Assembly (NCBI GenBank): GCA_019308705.1
Contig: JAFDHW010000007.1
Location: forward strand, 1-17,367
Length of the DNA: 17,367 bases
Direction: 5' to 3'
From: Deltaproteobacteria bacterium
Lineage (GTDB): Bacteria > Desulfobacterota > Desulfobacteria > Desulfobacterales > Desulfatibacillaceae
This document shows, piece by piece, positions 1 to 8,372 of the stretch. Every line of letters starts with the position of its first letter. Within the stretch, counting starts at the first letter, position 1. The notes beneath the pieces were generated by a model that worked only from the letters and a program-made list of their open reading frames with translations, did no database searches and was not told the DNA's origin. The translations under genes were made by a program, and so were the position numbers.

Positions 1-44
1 AACAGCTCCAACGGATTGAAAATAAAGAAAAATTCGATCTCGGG

Positions 45-116
45 CAAAATTGCTCATGAATAATCCGGGATAAATATTTTATTCGGCGAAATTTTTCATG
101 AATGATTCGGGCTAAG
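45..116 (-). repeat. Palindromic intergenic repeat, left copy (extends toward window start)
   Basis: Read on the minus strand, the stretch starts TTAGCCCGAATCATTCATG, passes an AT-rich core (CGAATAAAATATTTAT) and meets a second, diverged copy of the same end motif (CCCGGATTATTCATGA). Bases 70-111 match 10421-10462 in opposite orientation at 41 of 42 positions. The TAG stop of the adjacent flavoprotein gene lies at the repeat boundary. No transposase is visible. It could be a REP-like or MITE-like element, or the end of an insertion sequence lying outside the window. Confidence 0.7.
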
Positions 117-1323
117 CGGCTTTAAACCATTGAACAAGAAGCTTGCTCTTGGGCACGCTGTGGGCGAGCGCTCCAGCGATGGCGTTGGCCTTCCGGGGGT
201 CTTTGGCGGCCATGCGCACAGCCAGGTTGACCAAGGTGCGGTTGTTCATGAAGGACTGGAGAAAGTACCCGGGAACAAACTCGGTCCAGTTGAAGGCCCG
301 GGTGCGCATCCGTTCGTAGGCGGTCAGGGCGCTGGTTGCGCCGGTCTTGTCGCGCACCGCCCCCGCCACGGCCTTTGCCGCGAACTCCCCGCTTTTCACC
401 GCGTAGTAGATTCCCTCGCCGGAAACCGAGTCCACCAGGGAGGCCGCGTCGCCCGCCAGAAGTACGTTGCCCTTGCCCCGGGGGCCTGCGAACGACCCCG
501 TGGCGATGGGCCAGCCGCGGAAGCTGCCCTTGACCATGGATGCGCCGGAGAGCTTTTCCCTGGCCGAGGGGTTGTTCTCGACGAAAATTTCGAACAGGCG
601 CGTTAAGTCCTTCTGCTCCTTGAACCGGGAGGCCACGCCCACCCCCACGTTGGCCGTGTCCGGGCCTGTTGGGAAAATCCAGCCGTAGCCCGGGAGGATG
701 GCTTCCTCGTAGTGGAATTCCACCTGGGAGGTCAGGCCCTTTACGCCGGTGAAGTAGGCCCGGGCGGCCATGACGCGGTGGCGGCGGTCGCTGTTGTACA
801 GGCCAAGCCTTTTGGCCACGGCCGAGTGCGCGCCGTCCGCGCCCACGATGTATGCGCCGGAAAAAGCCGTGTCCGCGCCGTCTATCGTACCCCGCACCCC
901 GGATATGCGGCCCCTGACACGCAGAAAATCCTTGAACGAAAACCCCAGGACCGTGTCCACACCGGCCCGGGCTGCAACGTGCTTGAACAGGGCCTGGTCC
1001 AGCCTCTTCCGGGGGATGACGTAGCCATAACCGCGCTTGCCCGCCACGCCCGGGTCGCGGCCCACCATTTCCGTGCGGTCCGGCGAGGAGACCAACAAGG
1101 AGTCTATGCGCCAGGGGTTGAGCGCCTCCACGGCAGGGGTCGCGCCCAGGCGGTCCAGGGCCGAAAGGGCGCCGGAGCCCACGCCGTCGCCGCATACCTT
1201 GTCCCGGGGGAACCGGGCCTTGTCCACCAGGAGCACGCCAAGGCCCCTGGCCGCGGCGAATCCGGCGGCGGCCGCACCGGCCGGTCCCGCCCCCACCACG
1301 ATGAGGTCGTAATGCTCCCTCAT
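112..1323 (-). CDS. Geranylgeranyl reductase family FAD-dependent oxidoreductase
   Basis: This 403-residue flavoprotein belongs to the geranylgeranyl-reductase/PHBH-like fold, whose members reduce isoprenoid double bonds or oxidise hydrophobic substrates using FAD. Seen: an N-terminal Rossmann motif GAGPAGAAAA at residues 11-20, the acidic D34 at the end of beta-2, a DKVCGDGVG segment at 41-49 typical of this family, and the second FAD motif (LLAGDAASLVDSVSGEG) with GD at 291-292. The start is the ATG at 1321-1323, preceded by AAGGAGTTTTC, a clear ribosome-binding site. It is transcribed alone, divergent from the kinase operon, behind a candidate promoter at 1387-1415. Its TAG stop coincides with the start of a repeated element. 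The substrate is unknown; membrane isoprenoid or quinone side chains are plausible, since no archaeal-type lipid genes are nearby. Family certain, substrate not. Confidence 0.93.
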   Translation of the reverse strand: MREHYDLIVVGAGPAGAAAAGFAAARGLGVLLVDKARFPRDKVCGDGVGSGALSALDRLGATPAVEALNPWRIDSLLVSSPDRTEMVGRDPGVAGKRGYGYVIPRKRLDQALFKHVAARAGVDTVLGFSFKDFLRVRGRISGVRGTIDGADTAFSGAYIVGADGAHSAVAKRLGLYNSDRRHRVMAARAYFTGVKGLTSQVEFHYEEAILPGYGWIFPTGPDTANVGVGVASRFKEQKDLTRLFEIFVENNPSAREKLSGASMVKGSFRGWPIATGSFAGPRGKGNVLLAGDAASLVDSVSGEGIYYAVKSGEFAAKAVAGAVRDKTGATSALTAYERMRTRAFNWTEFVPGYFLQSFMNNRTLVNLAVRMAAKDPRKANAIAGALAHSVPKSKLLVQWFKAA

Positions 1324-1386
1324 GAAAACTCCTTTTCCACGCTGGTTGCCCGGGACCTGGAATGACGCGTCAGTCCGCACCCCAAG

Positions 1387-1415
1387 AATGTACCATCCAC
1401 CATTGTCGTTGTCCA
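1387..1415 (-). promoter_or_regulatory. Candidate sigma-70 promoter of the flavoprotein gene
   Basis: On the minus strand TGGACA (1410-1415) is separated by 17 bp from TACATT (1387-1392), matching the -35 and -10 consensus at 5/6 and 4/6 positions. Transcription would begin near 1380, about 57 nt before the ATG. The -35 hexamer lies inside an inverted repeat. Confidence 0.45.
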
Positions 1416-1429
1416 GATTGTCTGGGCAA
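1409..1429. promoter_or_regulatory. Imperfect inverted repeat, candidate operator
   Basis: TTGTCCAGA and TCTGGGCAA are 9-bp arms (8 of 9 pairs) around a 3-bp TTG centre, in the divergent spacer between the flavoprotein and kinase genes. The site overlaps the -35 of the flavoprotein promoter, which fits a dimeric repressor or dual regulator. An ATTGTC hexamer also repeats at 1402-1407 and 1417-1422. The binding protein is unknown. Confidence 0.35.
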
Positions 1430-1614
1430 GATGCGCGCCCAGCGGGCCGCTTTGCAGCCGTGGCCGGGGGCCTCAGGGAGAAAACTCCTTGATTTTCGGG
1501 CGGTTTCCTAATACATTTTTTGTCCGGCAACGAATCCGTAACATAGAAACCCCGACCGCCTCCTGACCGATTCACCCCCCTTCCCAACCCGGTTCGGGCC
1601 GTAAAAGGGTTCGC

Positions 1615-4131
1615 ATGAGCTTTACCACCAACGGGACCCCGCAAAAAGGCAAAGGAACCATCTCGCAGGGCAGCGGCATCCGCTATCGGCTCCTGCTTGT
1701 GGAGGCGCTGGTGTTCCTGATTCCCGCCGCGGGCATGTTCTACCTGCTGTGGGGCAAGCAGGCGTTTTTTGACCTCTCCCATTTCATGATCCTGATTTTT
1801 CTCCTGGTCATGATCCTCGGGGGGTTCCTGCTGTTGCGCCAGATCCTGGACACCGTCTCCGCCATCGCCCGGTGGACCCAGCGGATCGAAAGCGGCGAGA
1901 TCGTTCGGCTGGATTTGGACCCCAAGGAAAAGGAACTGCGGGAGATATCCTCCTCCATCAGCAACCTGTTGAAAAACCTGGAGAGGCGTACCGAAGAGGC
2001 CAACCGTCGTTTGGTGGAGCTTCTGTCCATCAAGGAGTTCGCCGAGGCGGTGCGCCGGGAAAAGGAGCAGGCGGGACTTCTGACCCTTTTGCTGGAAAAG
2101 ACCGTTCAGCTCACCGGCGCGCGCTGCGGATGGGTCTGCGCGCCCGCACAGGGGGGCGGCCTGGAGTACCTGGCCCGCCGTTCGGAGCCGGGCGCGGGAA
2201 AAAAGGACCTTCCCGGTGGGGTCTGGGAGCAGCTTTGCCGGGACCTGGAAGCGAACGGCAGGCCGGTTTTCTTGGCCCAAGACCATGGAACCCCGCGGGT
2301 GCTTTCTTCTGCGGATTCCATCCAGCACGCGGATTTCCTGGCCATGCCCGTAATCCGGGACCCCAGACCGCCGGCCATGCTGGTGTTGAGCGGGGCCGGC
2401 CGGGAAGAGGGGTTTACCCTTCATGACTCCTACGTGCTGTCCATCATGACGGGCCAGATCGCCCTGGGCTACGAGCGCCGGGGGCTGCACCGGGAACTCT
2501 CCCGCCGTATCGAAGAACTCAAGCGCCGCACGGACGAACTGGAAACCGAGGTGGTCCACCGCAAGGAAGCCGAGGTGGAGGCCAAGGGCGCCAATGTTTT
2601 TCTGCGGGGCATCCTGGAAAGCTCTTCGTCCATTTCCATCATCTCCACGGACCGTTCCGGAAACATCCTGTACTGGAACAAGGGCGCGGAAAACATCTTC
2701 GGGTACAAGGCCTGGGAGATGGTGGGCAAGAAGAAGATCGACGTGCTCTACGGCGACGACGAGCAGACCGCCCGGGTCATCGAAGAAACCCGCGCCCTGG
2801 TGTTGGGGCAGAAGCGCAAGCTCACCTGCGAGGTGCGCGAGATCGCCAAGGACGGCAGGAAGATCTGGGTGAGGCTGAATCTCACCAGCCGGCGCGACGA
2901 AAGCGGCAAGGTAGTGGGCATTTTGGGCATCGGCGAGGACATCACCGAGAGAAAACGCCTGGAGCAGAAGCTGCTGCAGGCGGAGAAGTTGAAGGCCATC
3001 GGCACCCTGGCGGGCGGAATCGCGCATGACTTCAACAACATCCTGGCCGGCATCGTGGCCTACACCGAGGCGGCGCGGTTCGAGCTTGGCAACGCGAGCA
3101 AGGTCCGCCAGTGCCTGGACCAGGTGCTCAAAGCCTCCCACCGGGCCAAGGACCTGGTGCGCCAGATCCTGGATTTCTCCCGCCAGGCATCCAGGGAACG
3201 CAAGCCCATCCCCCTGGCGCCGGTGATCCGCGAGGCGGTGAAGCTCTTGCGGGGGGTTCTGCCCGCCGCCATCCAGATCCAGGAGAGCATCGACCCGGAC
3301 GCGGGCGTGGTTTCCGCGGACGCCACCCAGGTGCATCAGGTGATCATGAACCTGGTGACCAACGCTTCCCAGGCCATGTGGGAGCACGGGGGCAAGCTGT
3401 CCGTCACGCTTTCCAACGTGGAGTTTTCCGAAAACCAGCCCTTGCCCGACCCGGACCTGGAACCCGGCCCTTACGTGGTCCTTTCCGTGACGGATACGGG
3501 CTGCGGCATGGAAGCCCAGGTCATGGAGCGCATCTTTGAGCCCTACTACACCACCAAGGCCCGCGGCGAGGGTTCGGGCATGGGGCTTTCCGTGGTCTAC
3601 GGCGTGGTGAAGAGCCACGGCGGCGGCATTTCCGTGAAAAGTCGCCCCGGCGAGGGCACCACTTTTGAAATTTACTGGCCGCGTGTCTACGAACCGGCTG
3701 CGGATCAAAAAGGGGACGTGCTTTCCGGGCTCCCGGGCGGGAAGGAGCACGTGCTTTTCGTGGATGACGACGAGAGCATCACCGGCTCCGTGAAACTGGT
3801 CCTTGAGTTCCTGGGCTACAAAGTCACGGCCCTGTCTTCCAGCGTTGACGCCTTGGATCTTTTCATGTCCGACCCGCACGGGTTCGACGCGGTGATCACG
3901 GACCAGACCATGCCCAAGCTCACAGGCGTGGAGCTGATCAAAAGCATGCAGGGGGTCCGGCCGGAACTGCCCGTGATCCTGTGCACGGGCTACAGCCAGT
4001 CCCTGGACCCGGCCAAGGCCCGCGAGCTGGGGGTTTCGGGTTTTCTCATGAAGCCCGTGCAAAGCCGGGATCTGGCGGAACTCCTGCGGCAGGTCCTGGA
4101 TGCGGAAACCGCACGGGGGGCCGTGCAATGA
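1615..4131 (+). CDS. Hybrid sensor histidine kinase (2 TM, GAF, PAS, HisKA, HATPase, REC)
   Basis: This 838-residue inner-membrane kinase opens the signalling operon. Seen in order: two membrane helices at about 26-47 and 57-76 with almost no periplasmic loop between them, a HAMP-like/coiled segment to about 130, a GAF-like region at about 150-290, a coiled coil, a PAS domain at about 328-445 ending in GEDITERKRLEQ, the dimerisation box GGIAHDFNNI with phospho-acceptor His471, an ATPase domain with N-box MNLVTNASQAM, DTGCGME, IFEPYYTTK and GSGMGLSVVYG, and a receiver at about 715-830 with acceptor Asp763 in VITDQTMP. The signal is probably sensed in the membrane or cytoplasm rather than the periplasm. 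The ATG is preceded only by a weak AAAAGGG site. The stop overlaps the next kinase's start by 4 bp, implying coupled translation. No ligand is predictable. Confidence 0.93.
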   Translation: MSFTTNGTPQKGKGTISQGSGIRYRLLLVEALVFLIPAAGMFYLLWGKQAFFDLSHFMILIFLLVMILGGFLLLRQILDTVSAIARWTQRIESGEIVRLDLDPKEKELREISSSISNLLKNLERRTEEANRRLVELLSIKEFAEAVRREKEQAGLLTLLLEKTVQLTGARCGWVCAPAQGGGLEYLARRSEPGAGKKDLPGGVWEQLCRDLEANGRPVFLAQDHGTPRVLSSADSIQHADFLAMPVIRDPRPPAMLVLSGAGREEGFTLHDSYVLSIMTGQIALGYERRGLHRELSRRIEELKRRTDELETEVVHRKEAEVEAKGANVFLRGILESSSSISIISTDRSGNILYWNKGAENIFGYKAWEMVGKKKIDVLYGDDEQTARVIEETRALVLGQKRKLTCEVREIAKDGRKIWVRLNLTSRRDESGKVVGILGIGEDITERKRLEQKLLQAEKLKAIGTLAGGIAHDFNNILAGIVAYTEAARFELGNASKVRQCLDQVLKASHRAKDLVRQILDFSRQASRERKPIPLAPVIREAVKLLRGVLPAAIQIQESIDPDAGVVSADATQVHQVIMNLVTNASQAMWEHGGKLSVTLSNVEFSENQPLPDPDLEPGPYVVLSVTDTGCGMEAQVMERIFEPYYTTKARGEGSGMGLSVVYGVVKSHGGGISVKSRPGEGTTFEIYWPRVYEPAADQKGDVLSGLPGGKEHVLFVDDDESITGSVKLVLEFLGYKVTALSSSVDALDLFMSDPHGFDAVITDQTMPKLTGVELIKSMQGVRPELPVILCTGYSQSLDPAKARELGVSGFLMKPVQSRDLAELLRQVLDAETARGAVQ

Positions 4132-5882
4132 AAAAGGCGTTCCCGGTTCTGTTGGGGGGCTTCGTGCTGGCCGCCGCCGCGGGCCGGTGGGCCGCCCTGG
4201 GGCAGGGCTGGTTCTCCCGGGAGTGGCTTTTGGCCTGGGACTTGGCCGCGGGCGGGCTTTTCGCGGCAGGGGTGTGGCTGGCCGCGGCAAGGCCCGGCAA
4301 GACCCGGAAACCGGACGAAACCTCCGGTGGCGAGGTTCAGGTCCAGGCCCCCCGGAAGGAGGGCCTGCCGCCGGAGGAAACGCCGTTACGGAAAAACGAA
4401 TCCTATTACCGCTCCCTGCTCAAGAACCTGCCGAGCCAGATCGCGGTCATTGACCGGAATTACCGCATCGTGGACGTGAACAATGACATCGGCGGCGGGC
4501 GGATACTGGGCGCCAAATGCCACCAGGTGTTCCTCGGCAGAGAGGAGCCTTGTCCGGCGGGAAACGACGGGTGCCGGTTGCAGGAGGTATTCGTCTCCGG
4601 CTCTCCCAGGGCCTGCCGCCACGCATACATAAAGCCCGACGGCGCCAAGGGGTGGTTGGAGGTGCTGTTCTCGCCCCTGTGGCAGGATGGCCGACTGCTC
4701 CACGTCATCGCGGCCATGCGGGACGTGACCCAGGAGGTGGCCCTGGAGCGCCAGGTGGTCCAGACCTCCAAGATGGAGGCCGTGGGAACCCTGGCCGGCG
4801 GCATCGCCCACGAGTTCAACAACCTGCTGATGACCGTGATGATGAACACGGAATACGCCCTGGCCAAGGGCGGAGCGGACCCCAAGATCAAGGAGAGCCT
4901 CTCGCTGTCGCTTCGCGCCTGCCACCGCGCCCGGGACCTGGTGGAACAGATTTTGACTTTTTCCCGCAAACAGGACCAGGAACTGCAGGTGTTGTCCGTC
5001 AAACCCGTGGTCAAGGAGTGCGTCAAGATGCTGCGGGTGACCCTGCCGCCCTTTGTGGAGATAGCCGAGCACATGGACGCGGAGGCGGACACGGTGCTGG
5101 CCTCGCCTACCCAGGTGCGGGAGCTGGTGGTGAACCTGTGCACCAACGCGGCCCAGGCCATGCAGGAAAAGGGCGGCACCATCACCGTGAGCCTGTCGGA
5201 CGAGCACATCTGTCCTCCGGACGCCGAGGAAGAGCACCACCTGCGGCTGGTGGTGGCGGACGACGGCCCGGGCATGGACCCGGACCTGGTGGACCGCATC
5301 TTCGAGCCCTTTTTCACCACCAAGGGCCCCAGCCGCGGCCCGGGCATGGGCCTGGCCGTGGTCCACGGCATCGTGGAGGCCCTGGGAGGCACCATCGGCG
5401 TGAAGAGCGCGCCGGGCCAGGGCACGGTGTTCGACATCCTCCTTCCCCTGGTGCAGCCCGCCCCGGCAAGGGAAGAGAAGCAAATGCCCGCGGGGCCCGC
5501 TGCCACGGGAAGCATCCTGGTGGTGGACGACGAAACCATCCTGGTGGACACGTTGAAGCGCGCCCTTACGGACTACGGGTGCAGGGTGGTGGGCGCAACC
5601 CGCATCGACGAGGCCATGGCCGCCTTTGAGCAGGACCCGGACGCCTTTGACCTGGTCATCGCGGACCAGGTCATGCCCGAAAGCTCGGGCCTTTCCCTGG
5701 CCAGGAAGCTCAAGGGGTTGAGGCCGGAGCTTCCCGTGGTCCTCTGCACCGGCTTCTCCCAGGAGATCTCCAGGGAGGAGCTTGCCTCGGCCGGGGTGCG
5801 CAAGGTACTTAAGAAACCAGTGGTCACGGCCCAGCTCCTGGACGTCGTGACCCGCCTGCTGAAGGACGCAAAGCACGCATGA
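4128..5882 (+). CDS. Second hybrid sensor histidine kinase (2 TM, Cys-bearing PAS, HisKA, HATPase, REC)
   Basis: This 584-residue kinase starts at the ATG inside the ATGA overlap with the preceding gene; MKKAFPVLLGG begins the first of two short hydrophobic segments (about 4-23 and 33-54). A PAS domain (about 91-205) carries four cysteines, C131, C142, C149 and C163, within KCHQVF, EEPCPAGNDGC and RAC. Kinase core: GGIAHEFNNL with His228, N-box VNLCTNAAQAM, DDGPGMD, IFEPFFTTK, GPGMGLAVVHG. A receiver follows at about 465-582 with acceptor Asp513 in VIADQVMPE. Its HisKA, ATPase and receiver resemble those of the first kinase throughout, suggesting tandem duplication with replacement of the sensor module. 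The cysteines may bind metal or haem, or act as a redox switch; this is inference. It overlaps the downstream regulator gene (ATGA at 5879-5882). Confidence 0.93.
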   Translation: MKKAFPVLLGGFVLAAAAGRWAALGQGWFSREWLLAWDLAAGGLFAAGVWLAAARPGKTRKPDETSGGEVQVQAPRKEGLPPEETPLRKNESYYRSLLKNLPSQIAVIDRNYRIVDVNNDIGGGRILGAKCHQVFLGREEPCPAGNDGCRLQEVFVSGSPRACRHAYIKPDGAKGWLEVLFSPLWQDGRLLHVIAAMRDVTQEVALERQVVQTSKMEAVGTLAGGIAHEFNNLLMTVMMNTEYALAKGGADPKIKESLSLSLRACHRARDLVEQILTFSRKQDQELQVLSVKPVVKECVKMLRVTLPPFVEIAEHMDAEADTVLASPTQVRELVVNLCTNAAQAMQEKGGTITVSLSDEHICPPDAEEEHHLRLVVADDGPGMDPDLVDRIFEPFFTTKGPSRGPGMGLAVVHGIVEALGGTIGVKSAPGQGTVFDILLPLVQPAPAREEKQMPAGPAATGSILVVDDETILVDTLKRALTDYGCRVVGATRIDEAMAAFEQDPDAFDLVIADQVMPESSGLSLARKLKGLRPELPVVLCTGFSQEISREELASAGVRKVLKKPVVTAQLLDVVTRLLKDAKHA

Positions 5883-5932
5883 AACCCGAAACCCCGGGAA
5901 AGGGACGGCGTGGAGAAGCGAAAAAGGTCGCC

Positions 5933-7360
5933 ATGGCGCGTATCCTGGTAATCGACGACGATCGCATGATCGGCGACACCTTGACCCGCGTGTTCGGGGA
6001 CCTGGGACACGGGGTCGACGTGGCCTACAGCCTGGAGGAGGGCCTGAAGAAAGCGGGCCAGGGCGCGTTTGACGTGGTGTTCCTGGACGTCCGCCTTCCG
6101 GACGGGTCCGGTCTGGACGTGCTCAGCTCGCTCCAGGGCATGCCCTCGTCGCCAGAGGTGGTGGTCATCACGGGGTACGCGGACAGAAACGGCGCGGAAG
6201 TGGCCCTTTCGGAAAACGCGTGGGACTACCTGAAAAAGCCCGCCTCCATGGACACGGTGGTTTCCGCGGTGGAGCAGGTCTTGAAGTACCGGGAGCAGAA
6301 GAGCGGGCACGGTAAGGGCCTGGAGTTTGACCGTGGCGGGATCATCGGCGACTCGCCGGGCATGAGAAAGTGCCTGTCTCTGGCCGCCCGCGCGACAAGC
6401 TCCATGGCCAACGTGATCCTCACCGGCGAGACGGGCACGGGCAAGGAGCTTTTCGCCCGGGCCATCCACGACAACTCTTCCCGGGCGTCCGGACCCTTCG
6501 TGGTGGTGGACTGCGCATCCCTGCCCAAGTCGCTCATGGAAAGCGTGCTGTTCGGCCACGCCAAGGGCGCGTTCACCGGCGCGCACGCAGCGTCCGAGGG
6601 CCTCATCAAGCAGGCGGACGGCGGCACCCTGTTTCTGGACGAGATCGGCGAGCTGCCCCTGTCCATGCAAAAAGCTTTTCTGCGTGTCCTGGAGGAGAAA
6701 CGCTTCCGCCACATCGGGTCTGCCCAGGAGGTGGAGAGCGATTTCAGGCTCATTTCCGCCACCAACCGCGACCTGGACCAGATGGTGAAAAAAGGCCGGT
6801 TCCGAAAGGACCTGCTCTTCCGGCTGCGGGCCATCCACATCCACCTGCCGCCGTTGCGGGAACGCGCCGAAGACATCCGGGACCTCTCCGCCCACTACAT
6901 GAACCGGCTTTCCCGCAAGAACGGCACCGAGCCAAAGAGCTTCTCGCCGAAACTCATGGAGGCCCTGGTCTCCTACCACTGGCCGGGAAACGTCCGGGAA
7001 CTGCACCACACCCTGGACTGGGTGTACGCCCAGGCCATGGACGAGCCCACCCTGTTCGCCAAGCACCTGCCCCCGGCGGTGCGGATGGCGGCCGTGGCCC
7101 AGGACCTGGAACAGGACGCGGAAATGCCCGGGCCCGGAGTAAAGGAGCAGGCGCCGCCCCCGGACACGGCGATGTTCCCGGAAACGGACGTGAAATGGCA
7201 CGATTACCGGAAAAAGCTGTTGGACGAGGGCGAGAAACGCTATTTGCAGGACCTCATGGCGCGGTCCGGCGGCAGCGTGAAGGAAGCGGCCTCGGTGTCC
7301 GGGCTTTCCCAGCCAAGGCTGTATGAACTGTTGCGCAAGCACAACATTCCCACCAAGTGA
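5933..7360 (+). CDS. Sigma-54-dependent response regulator, NtrC/AtoC type
   Basis: A 475-residue transcription activator that remodels sigma-54 RNA polymerase. Seen: a receiver at 1-120 (DDD at 8-10, phospho-acceptor D52 in VVFLDVRLPDGSG, K102), an AAA+ domain with Walker A GETGTGKE at 165-172, the sigma-54 contact loop GAFTGA at 212-217, Walker B GGTLFLDE at 230-237 and a PGNVREL motif near 351, a proline-rich linker, and a Fis-type helix-turn-helix at about 448-470 (VKEAASVSGLSQPRLYELL). The start chosen is MARILVIDDD, where the family normally begins, with AAAAAGG six bases upstream. An upstream ATG at 5879 overlaps the kinase stop and would add 18 residues; it cannot be excluded. As last gene of the operon it is the natural phosphorylation target of both kinases. 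The two sigma-54 promoter motifs at 9556 and 10176 are candidate targets. Confidence 0.93.
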   Translation: MARILVIDDDRMIGDTLTRVFGDLGHGVDVAYSLEEGLKKAGQGAFDVVFLDVRLPDGSGLDVLSSLQGMPSSPEVVVITGYADRNGAEVALSENAWDYLKKPASMDTVVSAVEQVLKYREQKSGHGKGLEFDRGGIIGDSPGMRKCLSLAARATSSMANVILTGETGTGKELFARAIHDNSSRASGPFVVVDCASLPKSLMESVLFGHAKGAFTGAHAASEGLIKQADGGTLFLDEIGELPLSMQKAFLRVLEEKRFRHIGSAQEVESDFRLISATNRDLDQMVKKGRFRKDLLFRLRAIHIHLPPLRERAEDIRDLSAHYMNRLSRKNGTEPKSFSPKLMEALVSYHWPGNVRELHHTLDWVYAQAMDEPTLFAKHLPPAVRMAAVAQDLEQDAEMPGPGVKEQAPPPDTAMFPETDVKWHDYRKKLLDEGEKRYLQDLMARSGGSVKEAASVSGLSQPRLYELLRKHNIPTK

Positions 7361-7380
7361 AACCAGGTACGGAGTATGCC

Positions 7381-7857
7381 ATGGGACGGGTGGTATCCCT
7401 GGCTGTGAGCAGAAAAAAGGGCACCCCCAAAACCCCGGTGGACCAGGTGGTGCTGGTCCCGGACCACGGGATCGAAGGCGACGCCCACGCCGGCCCTTGG
7501 CACCGGCAAGTGAGCCTGTTGCGCGTCGAGGCCCTTGCCGCCGCGCAACAGCGTGGAATCCTGGCGGATTTTGGGGATTTTGCGGAGAACTTGGCCGTTT
7601 CGGGCCTGGATGAAAAGGGCCTGGCCGTGGGAACCTTGTTGGACGTGGGCCCCACGGCCAGGCTGTGCGTAACCCAGGTGGGCAAGAAATGCCACGCAAG
7701 GTGCGCGGTGTACCACCGCGCCGGAGACTGCATCATGCCCAAAGAGGGCGTGTTCGCAAGGGTGCTCTCCGGCGGCACGGTCAAGGTGGGCGACGTCGTG
7801 CGGATCGTCGCCCGGGGACAAGGACCTCCAGGCGGCGGGAACGCCGCCGCCGTATAA
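7381..7857 (+). CDS. MOSC domain-containing protein
   Basis: A 158-residue single-domain MOSC protein. MOSC domains occur in molybdenum-cofactor sulfurases and in stand-alone proteins thought to handle sulfur, sulfide or molybdopterin cofactors. Seen: the opening GRVVSLAVSRKKGTPK, GIEGDAHAG, the hallmark KKCHARCAVYHRAGDCIMPK with Cys104, Cys108 and Cys117, and EGVFARVLSGGTVKVGD near the end. The ATG at 7381 has GGAG six bases upstream. A GTG at 7357 overlapping the regulator's stop would add eight residues but fits the family less well. It lies 20 bp after the response regulator and may be cotranscribed with it, although a functional link is not obvious. The specific substrate is unknown. Confidence 0.87.
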   Translation: MGRVVSLAVSRKKGTPKTPVDQVVLVPDHGIEGDAHAGPWHRQVSLLRVEALAAAQQRGILADFGDFAENLAVSGLDEKGLAVGTLLDVGPTARLCVTQVGKKCHARCAVYHRAGDCIMPKEGVFARVLSGGTVKVGDVVRIVARGQGPPGGGNAAAV

Positions 7858-7886
7858 GGCTCCGGAAACTTCGACCGTCCCCGGGG

Positions 7887-8372
7887 TCAAGCCTCGTGTT
7901 TTTCCTTCACCCAACCCGGGCGCAGCACCGCGAAAACCAACAGCGCCACAAGAAGCGCCATGGTCAAGAACAGGTGGCTCATGTCGATGACCATGGTGAA
8001 GTTGGGCGAGAACACCACGTTGGGCATGTTCTTGGCCACCCTCAGGACGCCGGTGGCCGCGAGCGCGCCCAAAAGCCCCACCCGCGCCCAGCCGGACCAG
8101 GTGAGGGACCATTCCTTTTTCCAGGACGCGAACCAGCCCACGGCCATGTAGGCAGCAAGGCCGAGGAACAAGGCTGCTCCCGCATAGTGCAAGGTGTGGG
8201 TGGCGTAAAAATCGCTCAGCCAGCCGAGGCCGGGGACTTCGTTGATGTAGTAGCGCTTGTAGATGGGCATCTGGCCGAAGCCCGTAAGGACCATGAAAAA
8301 CACGATCAGCCGGTAAGCCCACCTTACGGGCCGGATCTCCGGATACGTTTTTTGCATCGCGTGGGTCGTCAT
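7887..8372 (-). CDS. Four-helix cytochrome b subunit (FdnI/HybB-like membrane anchor)
   Basis: A 161-residue integral membrane protein with about four helices (about 19-37, 59-80, 95-113, 131-150). Helix-borne histidines are few: H59 and H62 (ATHTLHYAGA) and H133 (DMSHLFLTM), enough for one bis-His b haem, possibly two. The size and the neighbouring ferredoxin fit the gamma subunit of formate-dehydrogenase-N-like or similar quinone-reactive complexes, which pass electrons between a periplasmic iron-sulfur subunit and the menaquinone pool. The ATG overlaps the ferredoxin stop by 4 bp (ATGA) and has a strong GGAGGAG site. No catalytic (molybdopterin or hydrogenase) subunit lies beside it. The specific partner enzyme is unknown. 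Confidence 0.78.
   Translation of the reverse strand: MTTHAMQKTYPEIRPVRWAYRLIVFFMVLTGFGQMPIYKRYYINEVPGLGWLSDFYATHTLHYAGAALFLGLAAYMAVGWFASWKKEWSLTWSGWARVGLLGALAATGVLRVAKNMPNVVFSPNFTMVIDMSHLFLTMALLVALLVFAVLRPGWVKEKHEA

Noticed and set aside
112..4290. Very long minus-strand open frame (1392 codons) across the flavoprotein and first kinase genes
   Set aside because: Only the last 403 codons carry homology and a ribosome-binding site. The rest is antisense to a kinase with complete motifs; GC-rich codon bias opens this frame.
4386..7699. Long minus-strand frames opposite the second kinase and the response regulator (496 and 708 codons)
   Set aside because: Histidine-, arginine- and glycine-rich translations without motifs, antisense to genes with full catalytic signatures.
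7240..8322. Minus-strand frame across the MOSC and cytochrome b genes
   Set aside because: Overlaps two well-supported genes in other frames and has no recognisable domain.
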